Shown here: piece by piece, positions 46,101 to 57,480 of the stretch | Layout: every line of letters starts with the position of its first letter | Position numbering within the stretch: position 1 is the stretch's first letter | Source: Chrysopilus asiliformis | Lineage: Eukaryota > Arthropoda > Insecta > Diptera > Rhagionidae | DNA: 64,000 bases | Direction: 5' to 3' | Assembly: GCA_964034945.1 (NCBI GenBank) | Contig: OZ035961.1 | Span: 14,957,243 to 15,021,242, forward strand | Notes under the pieces: model-generated | Databases searched by the model: none | Seen by the model: only the letters and a program-made list of their open reading frames with translations | What the model was told of the DNA's origin: nothing | Position numbers and translations under genes: made by a program

Positions 46101-46833
46101 TTATACTGGCTGTCTTGGAAACTAGGCTCACGTTTCGATCTTGCACCTCGGCTGTGAAACACTTGGCACACTTTAATAAAATATTTGATTAAATTTTTAT
46201 TTTCCCATTAAGGATAAAAAATTAAAGCTCTTTACTTCTTTCACTCATTCCGGTCGAGGCCGAACACTGTCCTGGTGCAGCACCCGCTCCAGCTAATTGC
46301 CCAGTGCTACTTCCTCCTGGTCGCCTTCTTCGTTTTCCAGCGCGTTCCTCGAATTCAGGACAACAGACTACTGGAGTTAATCCAATGTAAAAGCATATGG
46401 GAGGACGACGAAAATTTAACACTCTTTCCGCCCCCGGGCAATCTTCCTGTCTTAAGCAATATCCAATATCGTTCGTGTCGCTTATTAAGCATGTAGAATT
46501 CAATGTAAGTTGGGTGCCCGGTGGTAGATATCCATTATTTCCCATTGGTATCACAGGTGAATCATTTGGTAAAATATTTAAATTTTGGTTATTTCCCGTT
46601 GGTAAAGAATTTAAATATTGGTTATTTCCCGTTGGTAAAATATTTAAATTATTTCCAGTGGTTGGTGCCCTTTCTTGTGGCAAGTAGTATGGATTTGGAT
46701 ATTGCCCGAAAACTAAAACTTTAAGAATATTTTTGTTAAAATTCCACAAAACACAATAAATTCACTTCGCATTTTTCTCACCCACATCAAAACACAAAAG
46801 CACAAAAATCGAATCATTCAACCAATATTTCAT
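43175..46833 (-). CDS. P3: SNAKE-like CLIP-domain serine protease
   Basis: Eight exons: 46833-46782, 46712-46236, 46170-45950, 45883-45786, 45725-45564, 44796-44711, 44524-44349 and 43372-43175, giving 489 residues. The last five exons have exactly the P2 lengths, so P2 and P3 are recent tandem copies. A signal peptide precedes an N-terminal segment with an 11-residue repeat (LNILPTGNNQY type, about residues 40-66), a CLIP domain at 92-135, and the linker KALY followed by IVGESSAAGPNEFPHM. The triad is His280, Asp326 and Ser427 (TCSGDSGGP). Asp is kept at the base of the S1 pocket. As in P2, Tyr precedes the new N-terminus and Glu follows IVG. A C-terminal Cys is present (TPCN-stop). Likely an active secreted zymogen protease; a SNAKE-like role is inferred from the CLIP pattern RRPPICFYIG and the domain order. 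Confidence 0.9.
43751..44157. mobile_element. hairpin MITE split by the piggyBac-like insert
   Basis: With the insert removed, about 120 bases remain. The arms pair as catagtcatttttaaatata..ggttttgttaaacatga against the inverse of tcatgtctaacaaaacc..tatgtttaaaaacgactatg. Confidence 0.7.
43767..44050. mobile_element. piggyBac-like MITE inside a P3 intron hairpin
   Basis: TTAACCCTTTCGGTA and TACCGAAAGGGTTAA bound 284 bases, with TTAA at 43763-43766 and 44051-44054. It sits inside the left arm of a hairpin element whose left arm runs tcatagtcattttTTAA, then resumes atataggttttgttaa. The intact right arm is at about 44110-44157. Confidence 0.8.
44219..44306. repeat. short hairpin MITE in a P3 intron
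   Basis: The arms agtattcttggtgtatgcca and the imperfect inverse (ending caccaaaaatgctact) share the tgtatg..acgtatctg motif of the element at 35330-35440. Confidence 0.6.
46561..46647 (-). repeat. 33-bp coding repeat in P3
   Basis: Two full copies and a partial copy of a unit encoding LNxLPTGNNQx lie between the signal peptide and the CLIP domain. P2 lacks them, which accounts for most of the length difference of exon 2 (477 against 417 bases). Confidence 0.75.
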
Positions 46834-46925
46834 AGTAATTATTAAATAATTTCTTCGCGTAACTTAATACTAATAATCCAAATTGAACAGTAAAGATGGT
46901 ACATGAAGTATAGTACAGTTTCGAC

Positions 46926-47095
46926 TGAGAAATGTCCAGCAATTCAAAAGACGTTAGGTATATAAAAGTCTAAAAAAATGGAAACATTGAATACACCAAG
47001 ATTTTTAGGCGCTAACTAATATCATTTTTTGCCAAATAAGATACCTTAGAAATATTGTATAGTTTGTAAAGGTGGGCAAGAGAAAGTGGTCTTGT
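46926..47095 (-). promoter_or_regulatory. candidate promoter of P3
   Basis: On the minus strand TATATA begins at 46964 and a TCAGTC initiator has its A at 46926. This predicts a 93-base leader before the ATG. The upstream block at 47068-47094 (ggtgggcaagagaaagtgg) matches the P2 upstream block. Confidence 0.55.
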
Positions 47096-48169
47096 CGTAG
47101 ACTTGATTTTGATCAACGGAAGATGATACAAGCGAGTCTACGAAAGATATCAAAGCAAATACTTTAATATTATATAAATTCCCATAATGACTACCGATGC
47201 CCGTCCCTCTTGAACTTTTGAAGATCATTAAATGTTTTATTTGATTCACAGGTTCGTAATCTTACAGATATGCCACATTATTGTCAAAAAAAAGTTTATG
47301 TAATTGCACCTACATTAGATTTAAAATATTTTCTAATTTCAATAAACTCGTAATTTTTTAATTACTCTTATATTTCGGGTAATAAATTTAATACTTTTCC
47401 CTTTATGCAATTATTTCCAAAAATACTTTATCACTAAAAAGAGAGAGATTTTTGTACAGCAAACCGCAAATTTTATCAAGCTTTTAGTTGAAATTATAGT
47501 TTTATTCAAAAATATGTTTTAATTCAAAAAGAAAATCATTGATTGTTAGTCACACGTTTTTTTCAATAATTCGTCACTGGAAATTTAAATTTGCCTACAT
47601 AAAAAGAAACACGTGTAAGTTTGATATTTTGGCGAAAAAGAAAGAAAAAGCGAAAGACAAAAACTCCTCTCAAACGTAACCAAACATCATTAAACATTTT
47701 TTCGCGTACCGGAAGTCTTCATTATGCAGATATTTGAGCTTTTTTTGCAAATATTTATAAATCAAAGTGTCTGGCTTTTCGTCCAAAAACGGCCAAATTA
47801 AGCTTTTTTCTCGATTTGAGTTGAAATCTGGTTTATTTTACCTCTCAAGACTCGAAAACTTTTTAATACAATACCAGGGAAATTAGAGCCTAAGCAAATT
47901 GTAGTAATACGACTTAAAACTTAGGCTAGAAGTAGGGTGACCATACGCCCCAGTCCAGGATTGAGGCATGTTGTTCCAAAGTCACGGAAACTTTAAACTT
48001 TTGTCCCAGAATTATGCAATCTAGTTGTGTTAAAAGCCAAAAATTTTCGCCTCACAAATTTGCCTCGATTTCCTCACTAATTACTCCCTCTAGCGGATTT
48101 TTCTTTAAAAAATTCGCCTGCGGCGCATTTCGTCAAATAGTTTTCAACAGTAAAAAGTTTGTTGTTTAA

Positions 48170-49187
48170 CCCTTTGTCCACCGTACTTTTAAGTACCACC
48201 AACTTTAAATCTTTATATGTTTTGCTTATCCAATAGTATCGACATTCTATATCATATCATACTAATATATAAAAATGAGTTGGTGTCTGTCTGTCTGTCT
48301 GTTCCTCTTTCACGCAAAAACGGCTAAACCGATTGACTTGAAATTTGGCATGAGTGTCTCTGGTAGTTCTGGTTCCAACATAGACATACGGAAAAGTAGC
48401 GCGAGGGGTGGGGGGAGTAAGGGGAGGGGGTAAAGTCATCTCGAAACTTGGTTTTCCCTCTATGTTACTCTTTCGCGGGGAAACTACTGAACCGATTGGC
48501 CTGAAATTTGTCATAGATGTTCGCCGGGGGTCCAGCTCCAACATAGACCCATTAAAAAGTAGCCCGAGAGGTGGGGGAGTAAGAGAGGGGGTAAAGTGAT
48601 CTCGAAACTTAGCTCTTCCTTTATGCGGGGAAACTACCGAGCCGATTGGCCTGAAGTTTAGCTCCAACATAGACCATGAAAAAAAAATTGAAAAAACTTA
48701 ACCCGGCAACGACGGGTAGGCAAGCTAGTACTTCTATATACCACAGGCATAAATACCACCCCACCATAAAATTAGTTCATGTCATTTTTTTAAAATGCTT
48801 TCTGGAACCATTTTCAACGAAAAAAAAGTCATGGTTATTGATTTTTTGTTGTTCACTTCCTGGTCCACAAAGAGTTAAAGTTCTGCCTGCGATGTTTTTA
48901 TGAACACAAAAAACATCAATAACACTTTTTATATAGTGATAAGAGAGAAATGAAAAGTAAAACAAACCATCTTCCTCTGATTGAGCTTTTAAAATGTTCA
49001 TGATTAATTTGGAAGCATTAAAAATTTCTTCACGGTTCGTCATTGTGCTTTCTCTTCACCCCTGCTAACCTCCGTAATTTGTCTCGGATTCACATGAAAA
49101 AAATACAGTCACCTTTCTTATAAGCAACTTTTTATAACAGTTTTCCATACAAAAGCCGACGCAGAGATAAAGTCGGGCATGAAAGGG
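48170..49187. mobile_element. piggyBac-like element with a Helitron-like insert
   Basis: TTAACCCTTTGTCCA at the left and CATGAAAGGGTTAA at the right share a ten-base inverted end with TTAA targets at 48166-48169 and 49188-49191. Copies of a taccacc motif sit near both ends. No transposase frame is recognised; the pairing of these two ends is moderately secure. Confidence 0.5.
48259..48731. repeat. Helitron-like repeat ending in GCTAGTA
   Basis: It begins tactaatatataaaaatgag and includes a gtctgtctgtctg tract. It contains repeated segments with 'aaccgattg.cctgaaattt' and ends cggcaacgacgggtaggcaa followed by gctagta. The start and CTAG-containing end resemble insect Helitron-type or related non-autonomous repeats. 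The long minus-strand frame is a by-product. Confidence 0.5.
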
Positions 49188-49459
49188 TTAAAAAAATACA
49201 ACTTTTTTAGCTATAGTACAACAGTTTATTCAAAACAACTCGCCATTTCGGGGAAAGTTTATTAAAAACTTAAATAAAAATCAAACAACAATGTTTATCA
49301 CAATTAAATAATTTATAAAAAAAATACTTTAAAAATAATATTTATAGTTACGACTATTTTTTGTGAACGAAATTGCCATTTTGACGACTAACATAATTTT
49401 TTGATGACTTGTAATAAAAACTATCTTAGCATGGTTATGAATGGCACAAAATGTAGATT

Positions 49460-52280
49460 TTATGTGTAACCTTCGAAACGATTATTTCCATAATACATAT
49501 TTGGATAATTTGGCGGATTGCCATTACTCGCAAGGAATTGATTGGGATCATTTGCAGAGGTGCTAAGTAGGTCATTTGGGAATATTCCATCGGTAGCATT
49601 TTTAGACCAAACGACATCTTCAATCCAACATAAATATGCTGATATTCGAGTGTAAATAACGCCCGGTCCTAAACCACATCCAGCGCCAAAAGAAAAAACT
49701 CCCATGACGTACGGAACTTTCACATCAGAAAACTTTCGTTCGGCCGAATTTCCAATTGGCCCACCAAAATCACCCTATGAACAAGAAAAAAAGTAATTTT
49801 CACTAATTTGAATATGAGTTAAAAGTTTTGATTTACCACACAAACTTCTCCGACTGGTTGACCAGCACAAAGTTGTGATTCCGGAATTATACCCTTCGGA
49901 ATCTTCTCAGCTGCAGCATACAAATCCATACAGAAACCCTCATCATGCAAATCGAGTTCAGCTTCCAATATACGGGAAGAGTCAATCGAATCTAGGAAAA
50001 ATTACATTAAAAAAATTTATGATAGAAAAATTGGGAATTAAATATTTTTACCATTGGTTTCTTGATATCCGGCCGTGAATAAAGTTTCAAATTCAATAAA
50101 ATCAGTCGTCCATAAACACGCTGGTGGAATTATGGGTCTGGGAAATTGAAACAAAAAATCAAAAAGGATTTGGAAAAGATTTTTTTTTAAATTTTTTCGA
50201 AATTCCATATTTTTTCCCCACTTTCAATAATTTTATTACCGAGAATTGAGAAGAAATTTACTTACGGAACACATCTTGAAAGTCTTAGCAAAGCGATATC
50301 GTTATACAATTCGCCCATTTTATAATCAGGATGCAACAAAACGGCATCAATCGGGAAATCGTACTTTCCCACAGATTTGTCAACTAAATATCTCCCTCCA
50401 ACTCGAGCATATTGTGGTATTGTACTGCAATAAAAACATAATTTTTTATTCAAAAATAATTAAATGTTTGCTGACTATACGAACTCGAAGCAATGTGCGG
50501 CAGCAACTAAATAACAATGGTCAATCAAAAAAGCTCCACAGGTAAAATTCAAGGTGTTGTTCGGCAGTAAATAAGCAATGGATGCCTGAAAAAAAATGTA
50601 AATTTAAGTATACGCATTATTACCAGATTTCTATTTAAAGAAAATTAGACGAATATATCATTGATAAAATTCAGATACGGAGATTTTGGTCAAATTTTTA
50701 CAGGTTTCACAGTCTTGTTGTACTTTGTATAAAAGAAAAATTAATAATACTTACCATATGAGGATATTTTCCCTGGGGAATAATAGTGTAATTCGCTTCT
50801 GCAATCATTTCCAAAAAGTCTGATTCGTCAGTATCTGGATAGTCCGCTCCATAAGGGTCTAGAGGGTTCGGCACCTTCTGCGTTTGAGATTGTGGTCCTG
50901 CTACAGGTGTCGAGCCCACTGCTTGATCTGGTCCTGCATTTCCTTGACCTAAATCGGTTCCAGCAACACCAGAATCTAAGCCGGCTCCAGCAACGCCAGA
51001 ATCCAAGCCGGCTCCAGCAACACCAGAATCCAAGCCTGCTCTTCCAACAATCGAACCTAAGCCTGGTTCCGTGCCTCCAGGTCTTAAACCTGCTTGAGAA
51101 CCTACTCCTATTCCATGTCCTGGCAGTGGCCCAGGCCCTAGACCTCGTGAATATTGGGATTCAATCGAATTCCTGTACACTCCATTTGGAACGCCATTCG
51201 TGTATCTACCATAATCATATCCAATAGATGGAAAAGTTTCGACATATCTTGCATCGCGTTTTACCCGTCGAGCATCTCTGCCATGAAAACTTTCACATCC
51301 TGTGTAGAAAATAATTTTTAAATTTTAATTGCTTGATAAAAAAAAAATCTGGTAAGTTTCAATGGAAAAACAAATTTCAGTGTTATCAACCATTTTCGAG
51401 AAAATTACGACAGTTAAACTTCGATAACTTGGAACTAAAGGAGGATTGAAAAAATTTCGACGATTTATCAAGGATTTTCACGCTATCGAGGTGTGACCCA
51501 TATGCAGTGAGTTATGAAATTTTTTAAAACTGTATTTTTTTAAATAACGGGATTTTTTACTTCATTTTCTAAATATCTAGGGCACTGTTTACACGATTTT
51601 CGCCAGGCTTTCTCAGCGAATTTTATTAATTTATCGCAGAATTCACTTAGCAAAAATTGTCCAAATTTGAATTTATTCTGGCGATTTTGTATGAAAAAAT
51701 TCTAGTTTCGGCGTTCTTCAGGAATAAATTTCATTGCGTCGTAAATAGGTTTTAATCGCGAATTTAGTTAACAAAAATCGTGAGACTATTTTTTCAAAAC
51801 TGCACAATGTAAAATTAACATTTTCCACGAATAAAACACTAGAAAATCACATTAAAAATTATACTCACTTTGTTCACTAATTTGTCCACATCCTTTCGCT
51901 TCTTCTTCAACTTCTTCCTTCGGGCAACATAGGATAAGTTCCTCTCCGCCATCCTGTTGACACAATGGTTTGACCAAGTGCTCCTTTAACCTCTTTGCGA
52001 CTTTACAGTGGGACTCCGAGACGCAACGTCCCTTTTCCTGTGTATCTCTAATCACACACCGGGCATCCGGTGATAACTGATTGATTGAGCTAACCGTTTC
52101 TCCATTAGGTAAGGTCACACCACCACCGGCAGCAGGAAGATATCCTCGGCATGGATTATTTTCCCCATTCGCTTAAAAAAAACACTCAATAATAACACTT
52201 TGCAATTAACTTCCATTTTTCAAAATCTCACCACAAATCGCTGACACCAAGAGAATTGCAAAATAATAAAGGCTAATCAT
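49460..52280 (-). CDS. P4: CLIP-domain serine protease homolog, catalytic Ser replaced
   Basis: Eight exons: 52280-52232, 52171-51869, 51299-50755, 50585-50485, 50424-50266, 50137-50052, 49991-49837 and 49774-49460, giving 570 residues. A signal peptide (MISLYYFAILLVSAIC) precedes a CLIP domain at 55-99 and a long linker containing three copies of AGLDSGVAG; the S1-like domain begins near EANYTIIPQGKYPHM. His330 (AAHC) and Asp375 (NDIALL) are present, but the Ser motif reads GDFGGP, so Phe469 replaces the nucleophile. The S1-pocket Asp position is Glu (GEVCV). The C-terminus has about 39 extra residues rich in Asn and Pro and lacks the terminal Cys of P1-P3. The splice donor after residue 332 is gttcgt, a weak but usable site. 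It should be a secreted, non-catalytic CLIP homolog. Confidence 0.88.
50960..51040 (-). repeat. 27-bp coding minisatellite in P4
   Basis: Three near-identical copies encode AGLDSGVAG within the Gly-rich linker between the CLIP and protease-like domains. The array stays in frame. Confidence 0.85.
51620..51760. repeat. dispersed repeat copy in a P4 intron
   Basis: This is inverse-oriented sequence related to 18930-19170 and 24322-24500 (motif attctagtttcggcgttctt). Confidence 0.55.
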
Positions 52281-55200
52281 TTTTACAGTTAATTTTTGTA
52301 GTATTTTTAAAAACTTCCGCCACTAGCTTCCCAAATCTTTGATTTTATCACTCTAAAGTCCAACATTGAAATGAAACCAACCGCCAAACGGTTAACGTTT
52401 AATGCCGCAGAGCATCTCATGTTGATATCTCTTGTGTCCAAAGTAATAAAAAAAACCTACACTACTCACGGCTTAAATGAGAAAACATGTTAAAAGAAAG
52501 GTCGGATATAGATAACGACTATCAAATCCCAAAATATATACAGAGTATCAAAAGTTTATTAATGCGGATCTTTAAAAAGACTGATAGATTTTCAATTTCG
52601 CACGATTAATGTCATCTAATTTAAATTTTAAAAATGCAAAAAATTGCATTTCTTATGCATCATCTTTGAAAATGCAAAAAACTCGGTCTTAGGAAAGACA
52701 ATACATAAAATTTTTAATAATAGAGATTGACGAATAAGTGAAAGTTTTAAGTCTTTTTTTTGAATTTTCTCCAAACGCATTTTTGATACAAGCTTTCCAG
52801 TAGATATTCATGCCAGTAGAAATTCCTATATCATTTACAACGATTCATTAATTAATTCGAGCGGCGGCGCCCAATATTCGAGAAAATATATAAAAGATTT
52901 ATTAGATTGCTAAATTCCTACACGCAAATTTATGCATTTCATTTGATTTGTCCATTCAAGCTATTCAACATTTGACAAAAAAATAAAAAACTTTGATGAA
53001 TAAGATGATTTTAGTGAAAAATCCGAAAGAAGGTGTTTATTTATATCCTAAATGATTTTTTTAAAAACTTGTTTTCTTCGAAAAAAAAATTAGGTGTAAG
53101 ATTTGGAGTAAAAATTTTTGAGTGAATTATGAGAGTTTTTCTAATTTCACAGATTATTCACTTAGGTAAAAACTACACGTAATGATTAAGATATGTGGAA
53201 AAATATATTGTGGCATATGATGATGATCATAAATTCAGATATCATTATTTTGAATAAAAAATTTTAAATAAAAAGAAAAATTCAGCACCCAGCCTACATT
53301 TCGCGTATAATTCAATATGATAATAAGATTATGTGTTAAAAAAAAAACAAAAACTTGAACATGCGAATTTGTCGTGAATAGTTGCGTGTTGACAAATATT
53401 TGTTTACTATAATAAAAGGTATCCGTGGCCGCTACAAATTTAAGGCAATTAGTAAGTTATTACCTGACCGCTTGATTCATTATTAAGATTACAAAATGGG
53501 TTGAGTAATAGATTTAAGTGATGGGTGATATTTTAAGACAAAACAAACGGAAAACACTTTCTGTTATCCAATCTGTAGTAGTTGGTTATCCTAAAAAAAT
53601 ATGTGTGTCACGACATTAAATTTTTTGAAACCCATTATTTGATTGCCACGTGCGACGCAAAACTTTCAAAGTGTCCGCAGACAAACGGAGTACAACCCAA
53701 CATACTTAAAAAGAAAAAGAACATAAAAAAAGCTACAGTGCCAGAGGCCAATCGTCAAATACTCTTATTTAAAAAAATCCAATTCTATATGAGAGGGAGA
53801 AAGGGGTGGTCCGATTGGATTTTGATGTACGGAACGTTTATGCAAATTAATATTCTAAACAAATTTTGCCATCATAGGGGTTTTAATATGACCTACCGTT
53901 TTCGAAGAAATTACAAAAAAAACGGTTTCGTTTGTATGGGGGAGGGGGGAAGGAACGGTCCAATTTTACCCGTAAACATAACAAGCTATAATTGCCAATC
54001 TGGCAATTATTGAAAACCCGTATGGTTATTTAAGTGAACGGCAAACAGTTGTATCAAAATTCCACTTTGAAGTCAAACTTTCCAATAAGATTTTTTTAAA
54101 ACTTGTTCCAATTGGATTTTGATGTATGGAACTATAATGTAGAATCATGTCCTAAACAACTTTTGTTCTTGGACATTTTTGATAAAATTCACCGTTTTTG
54201 AGATATTCAGAAAAAAAGTTTTCGTTCGTAACCATTTTTGCCCATTAACGAACTTAGCCTCGCATTTCACGAAAAACGAATCTGCGCAAAATTTCAAGTC
54301 TGTAGCTCAATCCGTGCGCCCGCAATCCGCGCCACAGACAGACGGACGGACAGACAGACGGACGGACAGACAGACGGACGGACGGACGGACAGACAGACA
54401 GACGGACGGACGGACATGCACAAATTAATTATTTTTTTCATTCTAAACACACTGGTGTAATTCATTTTTGTGTGTGATGACGGAATCTTGGCGTTACAAA
54501 CGGTAAGACAAAGTTAGTATACCCTTTGGTTTCACCATACGGGTATAAAAAACCTAGTCTAGCCGTTTACGAGAAAGAAAAAAGACCTTCCGTTATTCTT
54601 ATAGGCTTCTTCATGCCAGAAGCGGATTCAGCGACCCAAAAAACCCCAAGAGGAGATTTTTTTCCGGAAAATTTGAGGAAAAGGATATTCACGTCTTACA
54701 GAACCTACTCATGTCCTTACAAGGACGAAGTAATAAAAATACTGTATTGTCATGGGACTTACGTATGTGCGCAAAATTTTAAGTCAATGGAATGAGTGGA
54801 AATGAGTCAAAATTTGATTGCAAGATTTGACCCTGACGGACAAACAAACAAACAGTTACGAAGGCAAGCTAAATAAAAAGTACTAAAAAATATGTTGCTG
54901 GCAATTTTTGACAAACTTCTTTTGAAGCAAACTTCTTTTTATTATAGAATTTTCGATTGTTGGATATTTTTCTCTATTTTTTTCCTGTGGCGCCGGTTTG
55001 CCGGCATTTCAAAGAAATAAATTATCCTTACAAATTTATTATTTAGCAAATGGCAGTTAAGACACAGCTTTTCTCTGAACGGTCGTTTAAAATTTTCAGA
55101 ACCCAGTTTTTTTAAAAATTTCTTCCAGTCGTATTTCTTTATTCGAGATATTCTTCATACAGAAACACTTTTTTGGTTATTAAATCGATTTTTTGATGAT

Positions 55201-57480
55201 TATAAAAATCAAGCAGTTGAACGTTTTTTACGCATAGTTGCATATAACAAATAAATTATTCTGTGCGACATTCAAAACCAGTTGGACAATTTAGTTGATC
55301 TTCAATTGGGATTTCCCAGATTTTTCCATTAGCATATTGGAAATCTTTGAATTATTTTGAATTTTTAAGCATTTTATCCATCAAATCAAATCTTTTTCAT
55401 ATAATTCGACTATCACATAATTTTAACAAAAAAAAAAAATGGGTACAACATGATTATAAACTAATTTGTTTATTAAACTTTCACTTGTTTACTTGCAAAT
55501 AATTTGAAGCCGATTCAAATATAACGGCCACTCCATATTTGAAGATTTGATCAACATTTTTATTAACACTTTGCTTTGCTTCCCACATAATTTCCTTAAT
55601 TTTAATCGGGCAGATGCGATGGAGACTTCTCAATATGAGGAAAGTGGTTGATTTATAGAAATTTTGGTAAATTTAAACAAAATGACTTTTTAGTACGATA
55701 AATGAAAGGTACTTACACCTATTAATGCCATCATATCTTATCGAAGATTGTTATATAAATTACGGTATTAATAGTGGGTTTTATGTTTTTTTTTAGTGCT
55801 CGCTAACTTGATTTAGCGGACAAGTGCCGGCTACGCAGCCGCGAACATTTCCGTGAAACCCGCAGTAAACATTTTAAAATTGTAAAAAAAACTAATTTAG
55901 CATAATTTTCAACTTCCCATTGGAAGTTTAAACGCTTTAACGAAGGAATCAATCAAACATTCTTTGACAACTTTTAATTAATTTACTTTACAAATACAAC
56001 AACTATTTTTTCCGTTCAGATATTAACGATCAACTCTTTCAGCCTCCGGCGAACTAAAATCATCAAAACAGAAGATCTTCTCATAAAACTATTTAAAATT
56101 TAAAACGAGCTTGTTAGGTAAATTTCGGGAGAGGTTTTTATTTCTTTATTTCTGTTTTTAAGCATGTCCAAAAAAATTATGAATGTTATTTATGAATGTG
56201 CTTTGGAGATCGAAAGCTTGAAAGACGCGAAATTAATCATTTGATCAAATTTAATTACAGCAGGGATTATGTATTATTGTTACTAAATATAATTTGTCTT
56301 TTGTTCACATAAGACAATTTTCATTTAATTTTTCGTTACGTTTTAATTGGACACAATTTTCCTTTGAATTTTCCCGAGTTTTTCGGTTCTGTGAACATTT
56401 TTATGGGATTTTTTACCGTCTTTTTTGTTAGATAGTCTTATTGCAGATGCCCAAAAGTCTCAAATTTTTCAATTTTGAAATAAATTACAGGAAATTCCAT
56501 TAGGGTCCTTATTGCCCTTACAAAAAGCAATTTTTGTTATACTGATGCGCGAAAAAATACTTTTGCTTTATACACAAGTATTAAATTCCATGGTGCGTTG
56601 GCAAAGACTCGAACCCTAAGCCAGTCAAATGCAATTTTAAAGATTCGCCAGCGAGAATTAAATTATCTAAAAAAAAACAAATAACATATAAAAGGGTTGA
56701 TATTCTGTAATTCCACTAACTCGGATATGGGGTTGGTGTCAATAGAAAGCCCTTGAGAAGGACTACAAACTGTGATTGAAAAAATCTAGTTTATGTTTCT
56801 TGTTTTCGAGAAATATTAATTTGCTCTAAAAATACCATGTTTAATACCTGAAATAGTTTTTTTTACTCGATCAGTATGAAAGAAATACTCACCGAGGATT
56901 TTTTCAAATAAAACAAATAAAAAATATTTAATTTATATATATTTTTCAATAAGAACAAGCGATTTAATGTCCCATTGGCTAGATTATAGGCACTCTACAT
57001 GCAATGAATTAAACGAAAAAATGTTGTAAAAATTCATTGAAATTAATGAAAACTAGTAATAATTTTGTGACCCAAAAGACAAAATTCTATGTTTATCGTA
57101 TTTCAATACAATTATTAATTCTAATCGAATTTATATTTCGTCTCCATTTATTTATGACTTTGAATTAAAAGACATATTGAGATACAACTTGCTGAGTTGA
57201 GAAAGCAATTCAATGTTTTGTTCAGTATGCATGCAATCAAAGGTGTGTGTTATAGGAAGCAACTCTACATCTAAACGTCAAAAGCGTTTTAGTTTTCTTT
57301 AGCACAAAATTTTTGAGAAAAACAATTTATGCTTATTGAAACAGTTATCACACTCAAAAAAACTATTTTCAAAATTAAGTTTTACCTCAATTTACGTACC
57401 AAATTCAATTTTCCTGCATTTTTTATTGAAAATACAAAACATCAATGATTGTTTTCCCCACAGCCGACGAGTTTGACATT
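52281..57480. other. intergenic region upstream of P4
   Basis: The P4 promoter should lie just right of 52280, but no clear core elements were found. A (GTCY)n repeat copy occupies about 53740-54550. The remaining AT-rich sequence shows no supported exon. Confidence 0.5.
53740..54550 (+). repeat. (GTCY)n-bearing interspersed repeat, copy 4 (longest)
   Basis: This copy is collinear with 260-770 up to a GACA/GACG tract at 54346-54414. It then continues into the inverse of the block seen at 4351-4480 and 21120-21240 (gcgttacaaacggta). It therefore links the two half-families and shows they are one element. Confidence 0.75.

Larger units (their letters stand above)
46834..49459. other. spacer between P4 and P3
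   Basis: Besides the P3 promoter it holds a TAGGGTGACCATA end at 47934-47946 and a piggyBac-like element at about 48170-49187 with a Helitron-like repeat inside. No gene was seen. Confidence 0.55.

Noticed and set aside
48257..48670. 137-codon minus-strand frame
   Set aside because: It reads through internally repeated transposon-like sequence.
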